Positions 28,865 to 38,500 of a stretch of DNA of 64,000 nucleotides are shown here, piece after piece. Origin of the DNA: Sanguibacter sp. HDW7 (lineage in GTDB: Bacteria > Actinomycetota > Actinomycetes > Actinomycetales > Cellulomonadaceae); NCBI RefSeq assembly GCF_011300875.1, contig NZ_CP049862.1, positions 1,302,001 to 1,366,000 of the forward strand, read 5' to 3'. The position numbers and the translations under genes were made by a program. The notes under the pieces were generated by a model. The model was not told where the DNA came from. It did not search any database and worked only from the letters and a program-made list of their open reading frames with translations. The stretch's first letter is position 1, and the number at the start of each line of letters is the position of its first letter.

Positions 28865-31669
28865 ATGGCGACACGTGGCTCCTCAGCACCCTCCGCGAAG
28901 CGCGGCTCGACGCCGGCGCGCAGCGCCGGCGCGCCGTCGCGCGGCTCGGGTGGCTCGGGCGGCGCACGGTCCGGCGGCTCGTCCTCAAGAGGCTCGTCCG
29001 CGAAGGGCTCGTCGTCGTCCAGGCGCATCCCGGACCCGGAGCCGACGCAGCCCGCGCTGCCGCTCCGCATGGCCAAGGGCGCCTGGATGGGCACCGCGCA
29101 CCTCGTCGGCGGCGGCTTCCGCAGCGTCGGCCGCGGCGCGCGCGACCTCGACCCCGCGCACCGGCGCGACGGCGTCGCGCTGCTCCTGCTCGCGCTGACG
29201 ATCATCGTCGCGGGCCGCGAGTGGTTCGGGCTCGAGGGCTACGTCATGGAGTGGGTGCACCTCGGTGTGGCGGGCCTGCTCGGCGTCGTCGGCGTCGTCC
29301 TGCCCGTCCTGCTCGGCTGGCTCGCCGTACGGTTCATGCGCGCCCCGCAGGAGGGCGCGGAGACGAGCCGCAAGGCCATCGGCATCACCGCGATCCTCGT
29401 CGCCGTGTGCGGCATCGTCGCCATCGCCTCCGGCCGTCCCGCACCGAAGGCCGGCTGGGAGGGTCTCCAGGAGGCCGGCGGCATCCTCGGCTACGCGGTC
29501 GGCAACTCGCTCGTCGCCGCGCTCAGCGCGTGGATCGCCGTGCCGGTGCTTCTCCTGCTCGCGTTCTTCGGGCTGCTCGTTCTCACAGCGACGCCCATCA
29601 ACCAGATCGTCCCGCGCGTGCGCAGGCTGCTCCGGCTCGAGGTGGCCGAGGGCGAGGAGGCCGACGACGCGGGACCGCTCGAGCTCGCTGCGGGCGTCTC
29701 CCGCCACGACGGCTCCGACGAGATCGAGGCCGCGCCGCGCCGCCGACGCTTCGGACGACGCCGTGAGCCGGACGCGGACTCGACCCCCACCACGGCTCTC
29801 GCCGAGGGCGAGGGCGCACGTCCCTTCGAGTCCGCCGCGATGCGCGAGGGCGGACCCGGCGCGACCGACGCGACCGCGGTCCTCGGCCACGACGTCGTGC
29901 CCGACGTCCCCGCGCCGCCTGCTGCCTCCCCGACCGCGCCGACCGCGCCGACGGCACCCGCGAACGTCGCGGCGCACGTCCCTGCCCCCGAGCCGGAGGC
30001 GCCGCCGACGACCGCCGTGCCCCGCGGCGAGCAGCCCATGCTCGGCGGCGACATCGTCTACGTCCTGCCGGGGGAGGAGACTCTCCTCACCGGCCCGCCC
30101 CACAAGGTGCGCTCCGCCGCGAACGACCGCGTCGTCGAGTCCCTCACGAACGTCTTCGAGCAGTTCGGCATCGACGCGAAGGTCACGGGCTTCTCCCGCG
30201 GCCCGACGGTCACGCGCTACGAGGTCGAGCTCGGCCTCGGCACGAAGGTCGAGAAGATCACCAACCTCTCGAAGAACATCGCCTACGCCGTCGCGAGCGC
30301 GGACGTCCGCATCCTCTCGCCCATCCCCGGCAAGTCCGCGATCGGCATCGAGATCCCCAACGCCGACCGCGAGACCGTCGTCCTCGGCGACGTCCTGCGC
30401 TCCTCGGTCGCGCGCCGCACCGAGCACCCCATGGTCATCGGCATCGGCAAGGACGTCGAGGGCGGCTACGTCGTCGCGAACCTCGCCAAGATGCCGCACA
30501 TCCTCGTCGCCGGCGCGACGGGCGCCGGCAAGTCGAGCTTCGTCAACTCGATGATCGTCTCGCTGCTCATGCGCGCGACCCCTGACCAGGTGCGCATGGT
30601 CCTCGTCGACCCCAAGCGCGTCGAGCTGACGATCTACGAGGGCATCCCGCACCTCATCACGCCCATCATCACGAGCCCCAAGAAGGCCGCGGAAGCCCTC
30701 GAGTGGGTCGTGCGAGAGATGGACGCGCGCTACGACGACCTCGCGATGTTCGGCTACAAGCACATCGACGACTTCAACGCGGCGGTCCGCGCGGGCAAGG
30801 TCACGCCTCTGCCTGGCTCGGAGCGCAAGATCGCGCCGTACCCGTACCTCCTCGTCGTCGTCGACGAGCTCGCGGACCTCATGATGGTCGCCCCGCGCGA
30901 CGTCGAGGCCTCGATCCAGCGCATCACGCAGCTCGCGCGCGCCGCAGGCATCCACCTCGTCCTCGCGACACAGCGCCCGTCCGTCGACGTCGTCACTGGC
31001 CTCATCAAGGCCAACGTGCCCTCCCGCCTCGCGTTCGCGACGAGCTCCCTCACCGACTCCCGCGTCGTCCTCGACCAGCCCGGCGCCGAGAAGCTCATCG
31101 GTCAGGGTGACGCGCTCTTCATGCCCATGGGCGAGGCCAAGCCCGCGCGTGTCCAGGGCGCGTGGGTCGAGGAGAAGGAGATCGCGGCGGTCGTCGCGCA
31201 CGTCAAGGAGCAGCTCAAGCCCGTCTACCGCGAGGACGTCACGGTCGCCGCGGCGAAGAAGCAGATCGACGACGACATCGGCGACGACCTCGACGTGCTG
31301 CTCCAGGCTGCCGAGCTCGTCATCACGTCGCAGTTCGGCTCGACGTCGATGCTCCAGCGCAAGCTGCGCGTCGGCTTCGCCAAGGCCGGACGCCTCATGG
31401 ACCTGCTCGAGTCGCGCGAGATCGTCGGCCCGTCGGAAGGCTCGAAGGCGCGCGACGTGCTCGTCCAGCCCGAGGGCCTGCCGGCCGCGCTCGCGATGCT
31501 CCGTGGCGAGGACGCGCCCGCGACCGGCGAGCGGGCGTTCGACCAGGAGGCTCCCGTGGACCGCTACGCGGACGGCGTCGACTCGGGTCTTCCGCCCGTC
31601 GTCGAGGACTGGAACGACGGCGACGACGAGGACGGCTCCGAGGACGCCTGGTCGCTCACGGGACGCTGA
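28865..31669 (+). CDS. ftsK: DNA translocase FtsK/SpoIIIE
   Basis: A 934-residue septal DNA pump. A Ser/Gly/Arg-rich cytoplasmic N-terminus (1-65) is followed by four membrane spans (about 100-250), a Pro/Ala linker, and the RecA-like motor with Walker A GATGAGKS (550-557) and Walker B LLVVVDELADLMM. The C-terminal winged-helix gamma domain (QFGSTSMLQRKLRVGFAKAGRLMDLLE) should read polar chromosome sequences and contact XerD. The ATG at 28865 is favoured by its -10 element over the GTG 30 bases upstream. Role: clearing the terminus region from the septum at division. Confidence 0.97.
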   Translation: MATRGSSAPSAKRGSTPARSAGAPSRGSGGSGGARSGGSSSRGSSAKGSSSSRRIPDPEPTQPALPLRMAKGAWMGTAHLVGGGFRSVGRGARDLDPAHRRDGVALLLLALTIIVAGREWFGLEGYVMEWVHLGVAGLLGVVGVVLPVLLGWLAVRFMRAPQEGAETSRKAIGITAILVAVCGIVAIASGRPAPKAGWEGLQEAGGILGYAVGNSLVAALSAWIAVPVLLLLAFFGLLVLTATPINQIVPRVRRLLRLEVAEGEEADDAGPLELAAGVSRHDGSDEIEAAPRRRRFGRRREPDADSTPTTALAEGEGARPFESAAMREGGPGATDATAVLGHDVVPDVPAPPAASPTAPTAPTAPANVAAHVPAPEPEAPPTTAVPRGEQPMLGGDIVYVLPGEETLLTGPPHKVRSAANDRVVESLTNVFEQFGIDAKVTGFSRGPTVTRYEVELGLGTKVEKITNLSKNIAYAVASADVRILSPIPGKSAIGIEIPNADRETVVLGDVLRSSVARRTEHPMVIGIGKDVEGGYVVANLAKMPHILVAGATGAGKSSFVNSMIVSLLMRATPDQVRMVLVDPKRVELTIYEGIPHLITPIITSPKKAAEALEWVVREMDARYDDLAMFGYKHIDDFNAAVRAGKVTPLPGSERKIAPYPYLLVVVDELADLMMVAPRDVEASIQRITQLARAAGIHLVLATQRPSVDVVTGLIKANVPSRLAFATSSLTDSRVVLDQPGAEKLIGQGDALFMPMGEAKPARVQGAWVEEKEIAAVVAHVKEQLKPVYREDVTVAAAKKQIDDDIGDDLDVLLQAAELVITSQFGSTSMLQRKLRVGFAKAGRLMDLLESREIVGPSEGSKARDVLVQPEGLPAALAMLRGEDAPATGERAFDQEAPVDRYADGVDSGLPPVVEDWNDGDDEDGSEDAWSLTGR

Positions 31670-31738
31670 CGGTTCCTGGCGCTCGGCGACGGCAGCTACC
31701 GAGGCGGTGGGCCGTCGGTCGCCGTCGGGGACCGGCGC

Positions 31739-33046
31739 TCAGTCGTTCTGCGTCGCGCGCTTCTCGACCGTGACGGTCGCGGTCGCGATGGGCGCCTCGC
31801 GCAGCTCGGGGGCGGAGCCGTCGACCGCGCGTCGCACGTCCTCCTCGCGGGTCGCGAGTGCCGCCGCGGAGAGCTTGCCGACCTTGCCGTCGAGGTCCGC
31901 GAACGCATGGACGCGGTGACCGCCGAGACGGTCGACGGTGATGCCGACCCAGCTGACGCCCGTGACGCGGGCGGGGCCGCCGGCCGTGCGGTGGACCTTC
32001 GCGAGCATGAGGAGACCGTTGGCGGTCTGGGCGACGCAGCAGTTGCCGTCCTGGTTGGAGATCATGTTGCCGAGGCCGTAGCCGACCCACATGCCGGCGC
32101 CGTCCGGGCCGCCGTCGAGCTCCGCGAAAGGCTGCGGGACGTGCGCGTGGTGACCGATGAGCAGGTCGACCTGGCCCGAGCGCGCGAGCGCGTCGGCGAA
32201 CTCCTTCTGGGCCTCGGTGGGGGCCGTGACGTACTCGGCGCCCGCGTGCATCGAGACGAGGACGAGGTCGGCGCCACGCTCACGCTCGGCGCGCGCGGAC
32301 GCGATCATCGCGTCCGCGTCGAGCATCGTCACGGACCACGGCTTGTCGCCGTCGACCGGCATGCCGTTCGTGCCATAGGCCGCGGAGAGGTGCGCGACGA
32401 CCGTCTTCTGACCCTCCGACTCGAGCACGTAGCGCTGGGCCGTCGCGGACTCGGCCTTCGTGCGGGCCGTGCCGGTGTGGCCGAGACCCTCGGCATCGAA
32501 GACGTCGAGCGTGCGTGCCAGGCCCGCGAACCCCTTGTCGACCGAGTGGTTCGACGCGGTCGAGCAGCCGTCCCAGCCCTGAGCAGCAAGGTCGCGCACG
32601 AGCGCGGGCGTCGTACCGAACATCGGGTAGCCGGAGACCTGCTTGCCCTCGGGAGCGACCGGGACCTCCATGTGGCACAGCGCGAGGTCCGCCCCCTGCA
32701 CCCACGAGTCGAGGCCCGCGAGCAACGGCCTGAAGTCGTAGCCCGAACCCATGCGGGCGGACGCCATGACGGGCGAGTGCGGCAGGACGTCGCCCGCCGC
32801 GAGGATCGTGAGGTCGACGTCCGGGACCTGCGTGGGCGTCGGCGACGGCTCCGGGGAGGGTGAGGTGGCCGTCGGCGCCGGCGCGCCGGTCGTCGTCACC
32901 GGGACGTCGGCGTCCGTGCGGCCGTCGAGGAGGCCGGGTGCGACCAGCGCCGTGGCGACCCCCACGACCGCGACGGATGCCGCGACGGCGGCCCATCTCC
33001 GGGGGGCCGTCGCGTGGGCGGAGCGGTTCTGGGCATGGCGCATCAC
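31739..33046 (-). CDS. CapA-family exported phosphoesterase-like protein
   Basis: A 435-residue protein with an N-terminal membrane anchor (AAVAASVAVVGVATALVAPG), a Thr/Pro-rich linker, and a CapA/PgsA-type calcineurin-like domain. Visible motifs are ILAAGDVLPH, TASNHSVDKG and the metal-site signature IGHHAHVPQPF. Relatives take part in poly-gamma-glutamate capsule synthesis, but many actinobacterial members have no capBC partner, as here, so the role is open. The GTG at 33046 is chosen because TAGTCT ends 7 bases upstream; the ATG one codon later is the alternative. Confidence 0.85.
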   Translation of the reverse strand: MMRHAQNRSAHATAPRRWAAVAASVAVVGVATALVAPGLLDGRTDADVPVTTTGAPAPTATSPSPEPSPTPTQVPDVDLTILAAGDVLPHSPVMASARMGSGYDFRPLLAGLDSWVQGADLALCHMEVPVAPEGKQVSGYPMFGTTPALVRDLAAQGWDGCSTASNHSVDKGFAGLARTLDVFDAEGLGHTGTARTKAESATAQRYVLESEGQKTVVAHLSAAYGTNGMPVDGDKPWSVTMLDADAMIASARAERERGADLVLVSMHAGAEYVTAPTEAQKEFADALARSGQVDLLIGHHAHVPQPFAELDGGPDGAGMWVGYGLGNMISNQDGNCCVAQTANGLLMLAKVHRTAGGPARVTGVSWVGITVDRLGGHRVHAFADLDGKVGKLSAAALATREEDVRRAVDGSAPELREAPIATATVTVEKRATQND

Positions 33047-33053
33047 ACAGGGG

Positions 33054-33059
33054 AGACTA
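33054..33059 (-). promoter_or_regulatory. Leaderless-type -10 element (TAGTCT) for the CapA-like gene
   Basis: TAGTCT on the minus strand, 7 bases before the GTG at 33046. It is divergent from the pgsA -10 element only 27 bases away. Confidence 0.5.
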
Positions 33060-33086
33060 CCGCCCGCCGCGGTGGGTGCCAGCGCC

Positions 33087-33092
33087 TATCCT
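33087..33092 (+). promoter_or_regulatory. Leaderless-type -10 element (TATCCT) for pgsA-cinA
   Basis: TATCCT, 6 bases, then the ATG at 33099. Confidence 0.55.
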
Positions 33093-33098
33093 GTGAGG

Positions 33099-33692
33099 AT
33101 GACGCAGAGCAACGTGAGCATGTGGCGCACGCAGTGGAACATCGCGAACGCGGTGACGGCGGCCCGCATCGCCATGGTCCCGTTCGTCGCGTGGGCGCTC
33201 CTCGTCGACGGCGGTGGCTCGACGCTCTGGCGGTCGGTCGCGACCGTCCTCTTCGTCGTCGCGGCTGCGACCGACAAGGTCGACGGCCACCTCGCACGCA
33301 GCCGGGGCCTCGTCACCGACCTCGGCAAGCTTCTCGACCCGATCGCCGACAAGGCGCTCATCGGTACCGCGCTCGTCGGGCTCTCGCTGCTCGGCGAGCT
33401 GTGGTGGTGGGTGACCATCCTCATCCTCGTGCGCGAGCTCGGCATCACGGTCATGCGCCTGCTCGTCATGGACCGGTTCGTGCTCGCCGCGTCGCGCGGC
33501 GGCAAGCTTAAGACCGTCCTGCAGTCGGTCGCCCTCGCGATCCTCCTCCTGCCGCGCGGTGTCCTGCCGGAGCTCGTCCACACCGCGGGATACGCGGTCA
33601 TGGGCCTCGCGGTCGCCGTCACGCTCGTCACGGGCGTCGACTACGTCGTCCGCACCCTGCGCAACCCCGTCGTGCGCGACGGCCACGCGTGA
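33099..33692 (+). CDS. pgsA: CDP-diacylglycerol--glycerol-3-phosphate 3-phosphatidyltransferase
   Basis: A 197-residue integral membrane CDP-alcohol phosphotransferase with about five hydrophobic segments. The family motif, D-x2-DG-x2-AR-x8-G-x3-D-x3-D, reads DKVDGHLARSRG ... DLGKLLDPIAD without a missing residue. It makes phosphatidylglycerol phosphate, the first committed step to phosphatidylglycerol and cardiolipin. It overlaps cinA by 4 bases (GTGA). The order ftsK-pgsA-cinA-clgR-recA is conserved in actinobacteria. Confidence 0.96.
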   Translation: MTQSNVSMWRTQWNIANAVTAARIAMVPFVAWALLVDGGGSTLWRSVATVLFVVAAATDKVDGHLARSRGLVTDLGKLLDPIADKALIGTALVGLSLLGELWWWVTILILVRELGITVMRLLVMDRFVLAASRGGKLKTVLQSVALAILLLPRGVLPELVHTAGYAVMGLAVAVTLVTGVDYVVRTLRNPVVRDGHA

Positions 33693-34228
33693 CGAAACCT
33701 GTCGAGCAGGAACCCGGCGCGACGGACCCCCTCGCGCTCGAACACCTTGCGCCGGACCTCGTCGCGGCGGCCGGAGCCGTGCTTGCCGCGGCACGCGAGC
33801 GGGGCCTCACCGTCGCGGTCGCGGAGTCGCTCACGGGCGGCCTCGTGTGCAGCGCCCTCGTCACCCCGGCGGGGGCCTCGGACGTCGTCCGCGGCGGGAT
33901 CGTGGCGTACGCGACCGACGTCAAGGCGTCCGTCCTCGGCGTCGACCGGGCGCTCCTCGCGACGTGCGGGCCCGTCGACCCGGAGGTCGTGCGCCAGATG
34001 GCGCTCGGCGTGGCGCGCGTGCTCGGCGCACGGTGCGGCGTCGCGACGACGGGCGTCGCGGGCCCCGGCCCACAGGACGGGGTCCCCGCAGGTCGGGTCC
34101 ACGTCGCGGCGTCGCTCGACGGCCTCGTCCGTGAGCGCCGGCTCGACCTGCCGGGCGACCGCACGGAGATCCGCGCCCGGGCGACGGCCGCCGCGCTCGA
34201 GATGCTTCACGAGATCGTCACCGGGTGA
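33689..34228 (+). CDS. CinA C-terminal-domain protein (NMN amidase type)
   Basis: A 179-residue single-domain CinA_C protein: [33 protein letters not shown] and the glycine-rich [21 protein letters not shown] are characteristic. Such stand-alone domains deamidate nicotinamide mononucleotide (PncC) for NAD recycling; the N-terminal competence-damage domain of full CinA is absent, as usual here. GTG start inside the pgsA stop, so the two are translationally coupled. The first 30 residues are poorly conserved. Confidence 0.9.
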   Translation: MTKPVEQEPGATDPLALEHLAPDLVAAAGAVLAAARERGLTVAVAESLTGGLVCSALVTPAGASDVVRGGIVAYATDVKASVLGVDRALLATCGPVDPEVVRQMALGVARVLGARCGVATTGVAGPGPQDGVPAGRVHVAASLDGLVRERRLDLPGDRTEIRARATAAALEMLHEIVTG

Positions 34229-34325
34229 GTCCCGGCACATCGGGAACACTCGCGGCCCTGCGGTAGTTGGACAGGACATGGACACGACGACCAGGACAGC
34301 CACGATCGCCACGAAGGGGCCGTCT

Positions 34326-34336
34326 CGCGCTGCGCG
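34326..34336 (+). promoter_or_regulatory. Weak candidate ClgR-type operator
   Basis: CGC-N5-GCG, the core spacing reported for ClgR sites, lies about 40 bases upstream of the -10 element of clgR, where an activator could bind. In DNA this GC-rich the pattern occurs often by chance. Confidence 0.15.
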
Positions 34337-34376
34337 CGGACCGGCCGGACGTCGCGAGGCTGTCCGTGGGACGTTG

Positions 34377-34382
34377 TATCCT
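34377..34382 (+). promoter_or_regulatory. -10 element (TATCCT) for clgR
   Basis: TATCCT about 50 bases before the ATG at 34431. The leader ends in the purine-rich GGAGAGGGGG, so this gene is leadered. The frame is open upstream to an ATG at 34278, but promoter and ribosome-binding site favour 34431. Confidence 0.45.
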
Positions 34383-34430
34383 CACCAGACCGTGACGCAG
34401 CGGAGTGGAACGACGGAGAGGGGGCGCCAG

Positions 34431-34754
34431 ATGATCGTCCTGCGACGAGAGATCGGTGATGTCCTGCGTGACGCGCGCCAGCGGCAGGGTCGTACCCTGC
34501 GCGAGGTGTCGTCCGCGGCACGTGTGTCGCTCGGCTACCTCAGCGAGGTCGAGCGTGGCCAGAAGGAAGCCTCCTCGGAGCTGCTCGGTTCGATCTGCGA
34601 GGCGCTCGACGTCCCGCTGTCGACCGTGCTGCGCGAGGTGAGCGACCGGGTTGCGGTCGCCGAGGGTCTGTTCGTCCCGGACACGGTCCCGGACGACTTC
34701 GCGACCGCGGTGGGCCGGATCCCGGCCCGGCGGGAGCTCACACCGATCGGCTGA
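34431..34754 (+). CDS. clgR: ClgR-type XRE-family transcriptional regulator
   Basis: A 107-residue regulator. The helix-turn-helix ([45 protein letters not shown]) matches ClgR closely; in Streptomyces and Corynebacterium this protein activates clp protease and other stress genes and is itself degraded by Clp. The short C-terminal tail ([10 protein letters not shown]) could be the degradation signal, which is an inference. It lies between cinA and the convergent nei gene, whose coding region it overlaps by 17 bases at the 3' ends. Confidence 0.93.
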   Translation: MIVLRREIGDVLRDARQRQGRTLREVSSAARVSLGYLSEVERGQKEASSELLGSICEALDVPLSTVLREVSDRVAVAEGLFVPDTVPDDFATAVGRIPARRELTPIG

Positions 34755-35538
34755 CACCTGGCTGCGGTGCCTGGCACCGCGGGCAGTAGAAGATCGGACG
34801 TTCGAAGGGCGGCCTGCGTGCCTGTCCCACCGCGATCGCGGTGCGGCAGCGCACGCACGGCCGCCCGACGCGTCCGTGGGCCCGGGCGTCGAGCGCGCCG
34901 AGCCCGTGCGCGACGACGCGCGCCATGCGCGTGCGCGCGGTGAGGAGCAGCGCGGCAAGCTCGTCCGGACCGAGGGTGCCGACGGTCCGCCACGGGTCGG
35001 TGCGACGTGCGAAGAGCGACTCGGCCGCGTAGATCGTGCCGATGCCCGCGACGCGACGCTGGTCGAGGAGAGCCTCCGCGACGCTCACCCCCGGGCCGTC
35101 GCCCGCGTCGCGCAGCCGCAGCGCCGCCGCGGGGACGTCGAGGTCGTCCGCGAGGAGGTCGGGCCCGAGGTGCCCGAGCAGGCGGCCCTCGTCGCGCGTC
35201 CGGACGACGTGGAGCATGCCGAGGTTCTCGCCGAGCGCTGTCCACCGTGCTGAGGCGAGCACGGCCCTGACGTGCGGCGCCCTGCCCGACGCCTCGGGCG
35301 TCCCCGTGCGCGCGACGTACCAGCGGCCCTCCATACGCAGGTGAGCATGGACCGTCCAGCCGTCCGTCGTGCGCACGAGCAGGTTCTTGCCGTACGCGGT
35401 GACCTCGGTGACCTCGCGGCCCGTGAGGTCGACGTCGCCCAGGTCGGCCCAGCGGAGCTCGGCTCGCACGAGGACCGCGCCGCGCAGCGCGGCGTCGAGG
35501 CGCGCGGCCGTGAGCCGCAGGACGTCACCCTCGGGCAC
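34738..35538 (-). CDS. nei: Fpg/Nei-family DNA glycosylase (endonuclease VIII type)
   Basis: A 266-residue base-excision glycosylase/AP lyase. The mature N-terminus PEGDVLRL supplies the catalytic Pro and Glu; the helix-two-turn-helix segment [20 protein letters not shown] and the C-terminal zinc finger CVRC ... CPRC are complete. The PEGD start rather than PELPE places it with the Nei/Nei2 group, which removes oxidised pyrimidines. GTG start with GGGAGG 5 bases upstream, 21 bases after the lhr stop; an lhr-nei pair recurs in actinobacteria and suggests joint repair function. Confidence 0.93.
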   Translation of the reverse strand: MPEGDVLRLTAARLDAALRGAVLVRAELRWADLGDVDLTGREVTEVTAYGKNLLVRTTDGWTVHAHLRMEGRWYVARTGTPEASGRAPHVRAVLASARWTALGENLGMLHVVRTRDEGRLLGHLGPDLLADDLDVPAAALRLRDAGDGPGVSVAEALLDQRRVAGIGTIYAAESLFARRTDPWRTVGTLGPDELAALLLTARTRMARVVAHGLGALDARAHGRVGRPCVRCRTAIAVGQARRPPFERPIFYCPRCQAPQPGVSRSV

Positions 35539-35559
35539 GGATGCCTCCCTGCGACGGCG

Positions 35560-38500
35560 TCATGGCCGGACCGCTCCGCGGACGCGCAGGCCCCGCGGCG
35601 TGAGTGCGAAGCCCGCGCCCGTGAGCGCCTCGACGACCGGCCCGCCGAGCCCGAACACCTCGGTGCCGTCGACGTGTCGCACCGTCATGCGCCCGAGGTA
35701 GCCCGTCGCGGCGGAGGCGGCGAGCGCGTGCGCCGCGCGCCCGAGCAGACCTGCGTCGTCGGTGAACGACAGCAGCGTGCGCCCGCCGCGCTCGACGTAG
35801 AGGGCGAGCACGCCGTCGACGAGGACGACCGCGGCGCCCGCCTTGCGCCCGGGGCGGTGGCGCACCTCGGTCGTGCTTGCAGGCCAGACGAGCGCGGCCC
35901 CGTACGGGTTGGCAGGGTCGCACGCCGCGAGGACGATGCCGGGTTCGACCGCCGCACCGTCGCGGACCGAGGCCTCGGCCGGCGCACCCGCGGTCCGCCG
36001 CTCGACAGCACGCGCGTCGTCCCGCAGCACGTCAACCGCACCGGGCACAGCGAACTGCGAGCCGCCGAGGTGCTCGACGAAGTAGCCGCGACGGACCTGC
36101 CCTGCGGCCTCGAGCGCCGTGAGCACCTTGTAGAGGTCGGGGTAGCGTCCGACGACCTGCTCAGCGGGCGCGAGCGCGCGCGTGACGATGCCGTGCCGGT
36201 CGAGCAGCACCATGGCGAGCGCGTGCGCGCGCACCGTCGGGTCGGGCTCGACGGTGGGCAGGAGCGACCAGCGGCCACCGCCGTGGAGCACCTCGGACGA
36301 CGGCGGGCGCGAGAGCGCCGCGAGCCCGAAGCGTCCGCGCGGACGGTGGACCGGCCGAGCCGGGGTGCGTGGGGCGCGCGAGGACGCGCCGAGGAGAGCC
36401 CGCAGCGGGCCGAGCGAGTCGTTCGTCGCGCGCCCCGTCCACACGAGGTGCCACAGTGCCTCCCGGACCGCCTCGGAGGGATCGTCCCCGAGCGCGGCCC
36501 GGTCGTCCGCGTCCTCGGCCGCGAGGCGGGCGCGGTCGACGACCCGGTCGAGGAAGTGTGCACCCGAGCCGTCGAGCGCGGTGAGGACGTAGGCCGTCGC
36601 GGCCGGACCGGGAACGTCGGACGGCACGGGCAGCGTGAGCGGCGCGGTGTCCGCGAGGTGGAGGCTCACGATGCCGTCGCCCGCGCCCTTGCCGGGTGCG
36701 GAGAGCGGCGCGTGCCCGGCCCACAGCACCTCGCCGCTCGTCGTGAGCGCGTCGAGCAGGGCGGGGGAGTAGTCGACGACCCGGCCGGGAAGGATCCGCT
36801 GCTCGAGGTCCGAGGCCGGCACGGGCGCGCCTGCGAGCTGCTCGATCGCGCGCAGCAGCCCGGCGCGGCCGCGCAGGTCGCCGATCCGCTGCCAGCGCGG
36901 CAGGAACAGCCCGAGCGCCGCCGCGGGCGCGGGCTCGACCTCGGCACGCAGCAGCGCGAGCGACCTCCTGCGCAGCCGTCGCACGACGTCACGGTCCGCG
37001 TACTCCGCGCCCGTGCCGCCGAGCACTGCCGGCAGCATGCGGCCGCGGACGAGCTCCCCCGCCGCGACGAGCCGGTCGAGGATCTCCCTCACGACGGCGA
37101 CGGGCAGGCCGTAGCGCGCCGCGACGTCGTCCGCGGGGAACGGCACGTGCGTGCGGGCGTGCCGCCGCACGAGGTCACCGAGCGGATCGTCGACGGGTGC
37201 CAGGAGCGCGTCGGGCAGCCCGACCGGGAGCGCTGCGCCGAGCGCGTCCCGCACGCGGGCCGCGTCCTCGACGGCGAGCCACCGTTCGGCGTCGTCAGCT
37301 GCGGTCGCGTGCGCGAGACCTGGCAGCCGCACGACGGCGACCTGGCGTGACGACCGGAGCGTCGCGAGCCATTCGGCGACGTCCGCGCCGTCCTCCGACC
37401 GCGCGACGAGCTCCGCGAGCGACGACGGCCCGCGGCGCCGCAGCAGGTCGAGCAGCCCCTCGTGCCCGCGTGCGCGGCGCTCCGGGGCGAGCCCGTCGAG
37501 CTCGGCCGCGACCTGCTCGACGGCCGTCGGGTCGAGGAGGTCCGCGAGCTGGGCGCCCGACGAGCCTCCGAGCAGCTCGTCGAGCAGGGTCGGGTCGAGC
37601 GCGAGCGTCGCGGCCCGCTGCTCGGCGAGCGGCGCGTCGGCGCCATAGAGGTTCTGCGCGGTGTAGCCGAGCAGGAGGGAGCGGGCGAACGGCGAGGGCT
37701 GCGTCGTGTCGACGTGGACGACGTCGATGCGCCCCGCGGCGACGTCCGCCATGAGCGTCGTGAGCGACTCGACGTCGAAGTCGTCCTGGAGGCACTCGCG
37801 CGCGGCCTCGTGGACGATCGGGAACTCGGGGTAGCCCGCCGCGACCTCGAGCAGCTGCGCGGAGCGCTGCCGCTGCTGCCACAGGGGCTGCCGACGGTCG
37901 GGCGAGCGCCTGGGCAGCAGGAGCGCACGCGCCGCGGCCTCGCGGAAGCGTGCCGCGAAGTGCGCCGAGCCGGTGAGCGCGTCGCGCACCTGCCCCGCGA
38001 CGTCGGCGGGGTCCGTGAAGAGCTCGTCGGCGACCTCGGGCGCAGCGCCGTCCGTGAGGACTCCTGACCACGTGCCGTCGGCCCCGACGCCGTCGAGCCC
38101 GATGTCGGGCAGGCGCAGGACGATGCCGTCGTCCGCGTGCATGGCCGCGACGTCGACCCCGTAACGCTCGCGGAGCCGGGCGCCGAGCAGGAGCGCCCAC
38201 GGCGCGTGGATGCGCGCCCCGAAGGGGCTGTGGACGACGACGCGCCAGTCGCCGATCTCGTCACGGAAGCGCTCGACGACGATCGTGCGGTCGTCCGGCA
38301 CGACGCCCGTCGCGGCGTGCTGCTCACGCAGGTGCCCGACGACGTTGCCGGCCGCCCACGGGTCGAGCCCCTCCTCCGCGAGGTGCGCGAGCGCCGACTC
38401 CGTGCGGGCCGGGGCCACGGGGATGACTCGCGCGACCGTCGTGCGCGTCCACGCGCCGATCGCGCGCCCGAGCTCTGCGGGACGCGCGGGGGAGTCTCCC

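Noticed and set aside
34278-34430. In-frame ATG extending clgR by 51 residues
   Set aside because: The extension is not conserved in ClgR proteins and contains the likely promoter and ribosome-binding site.
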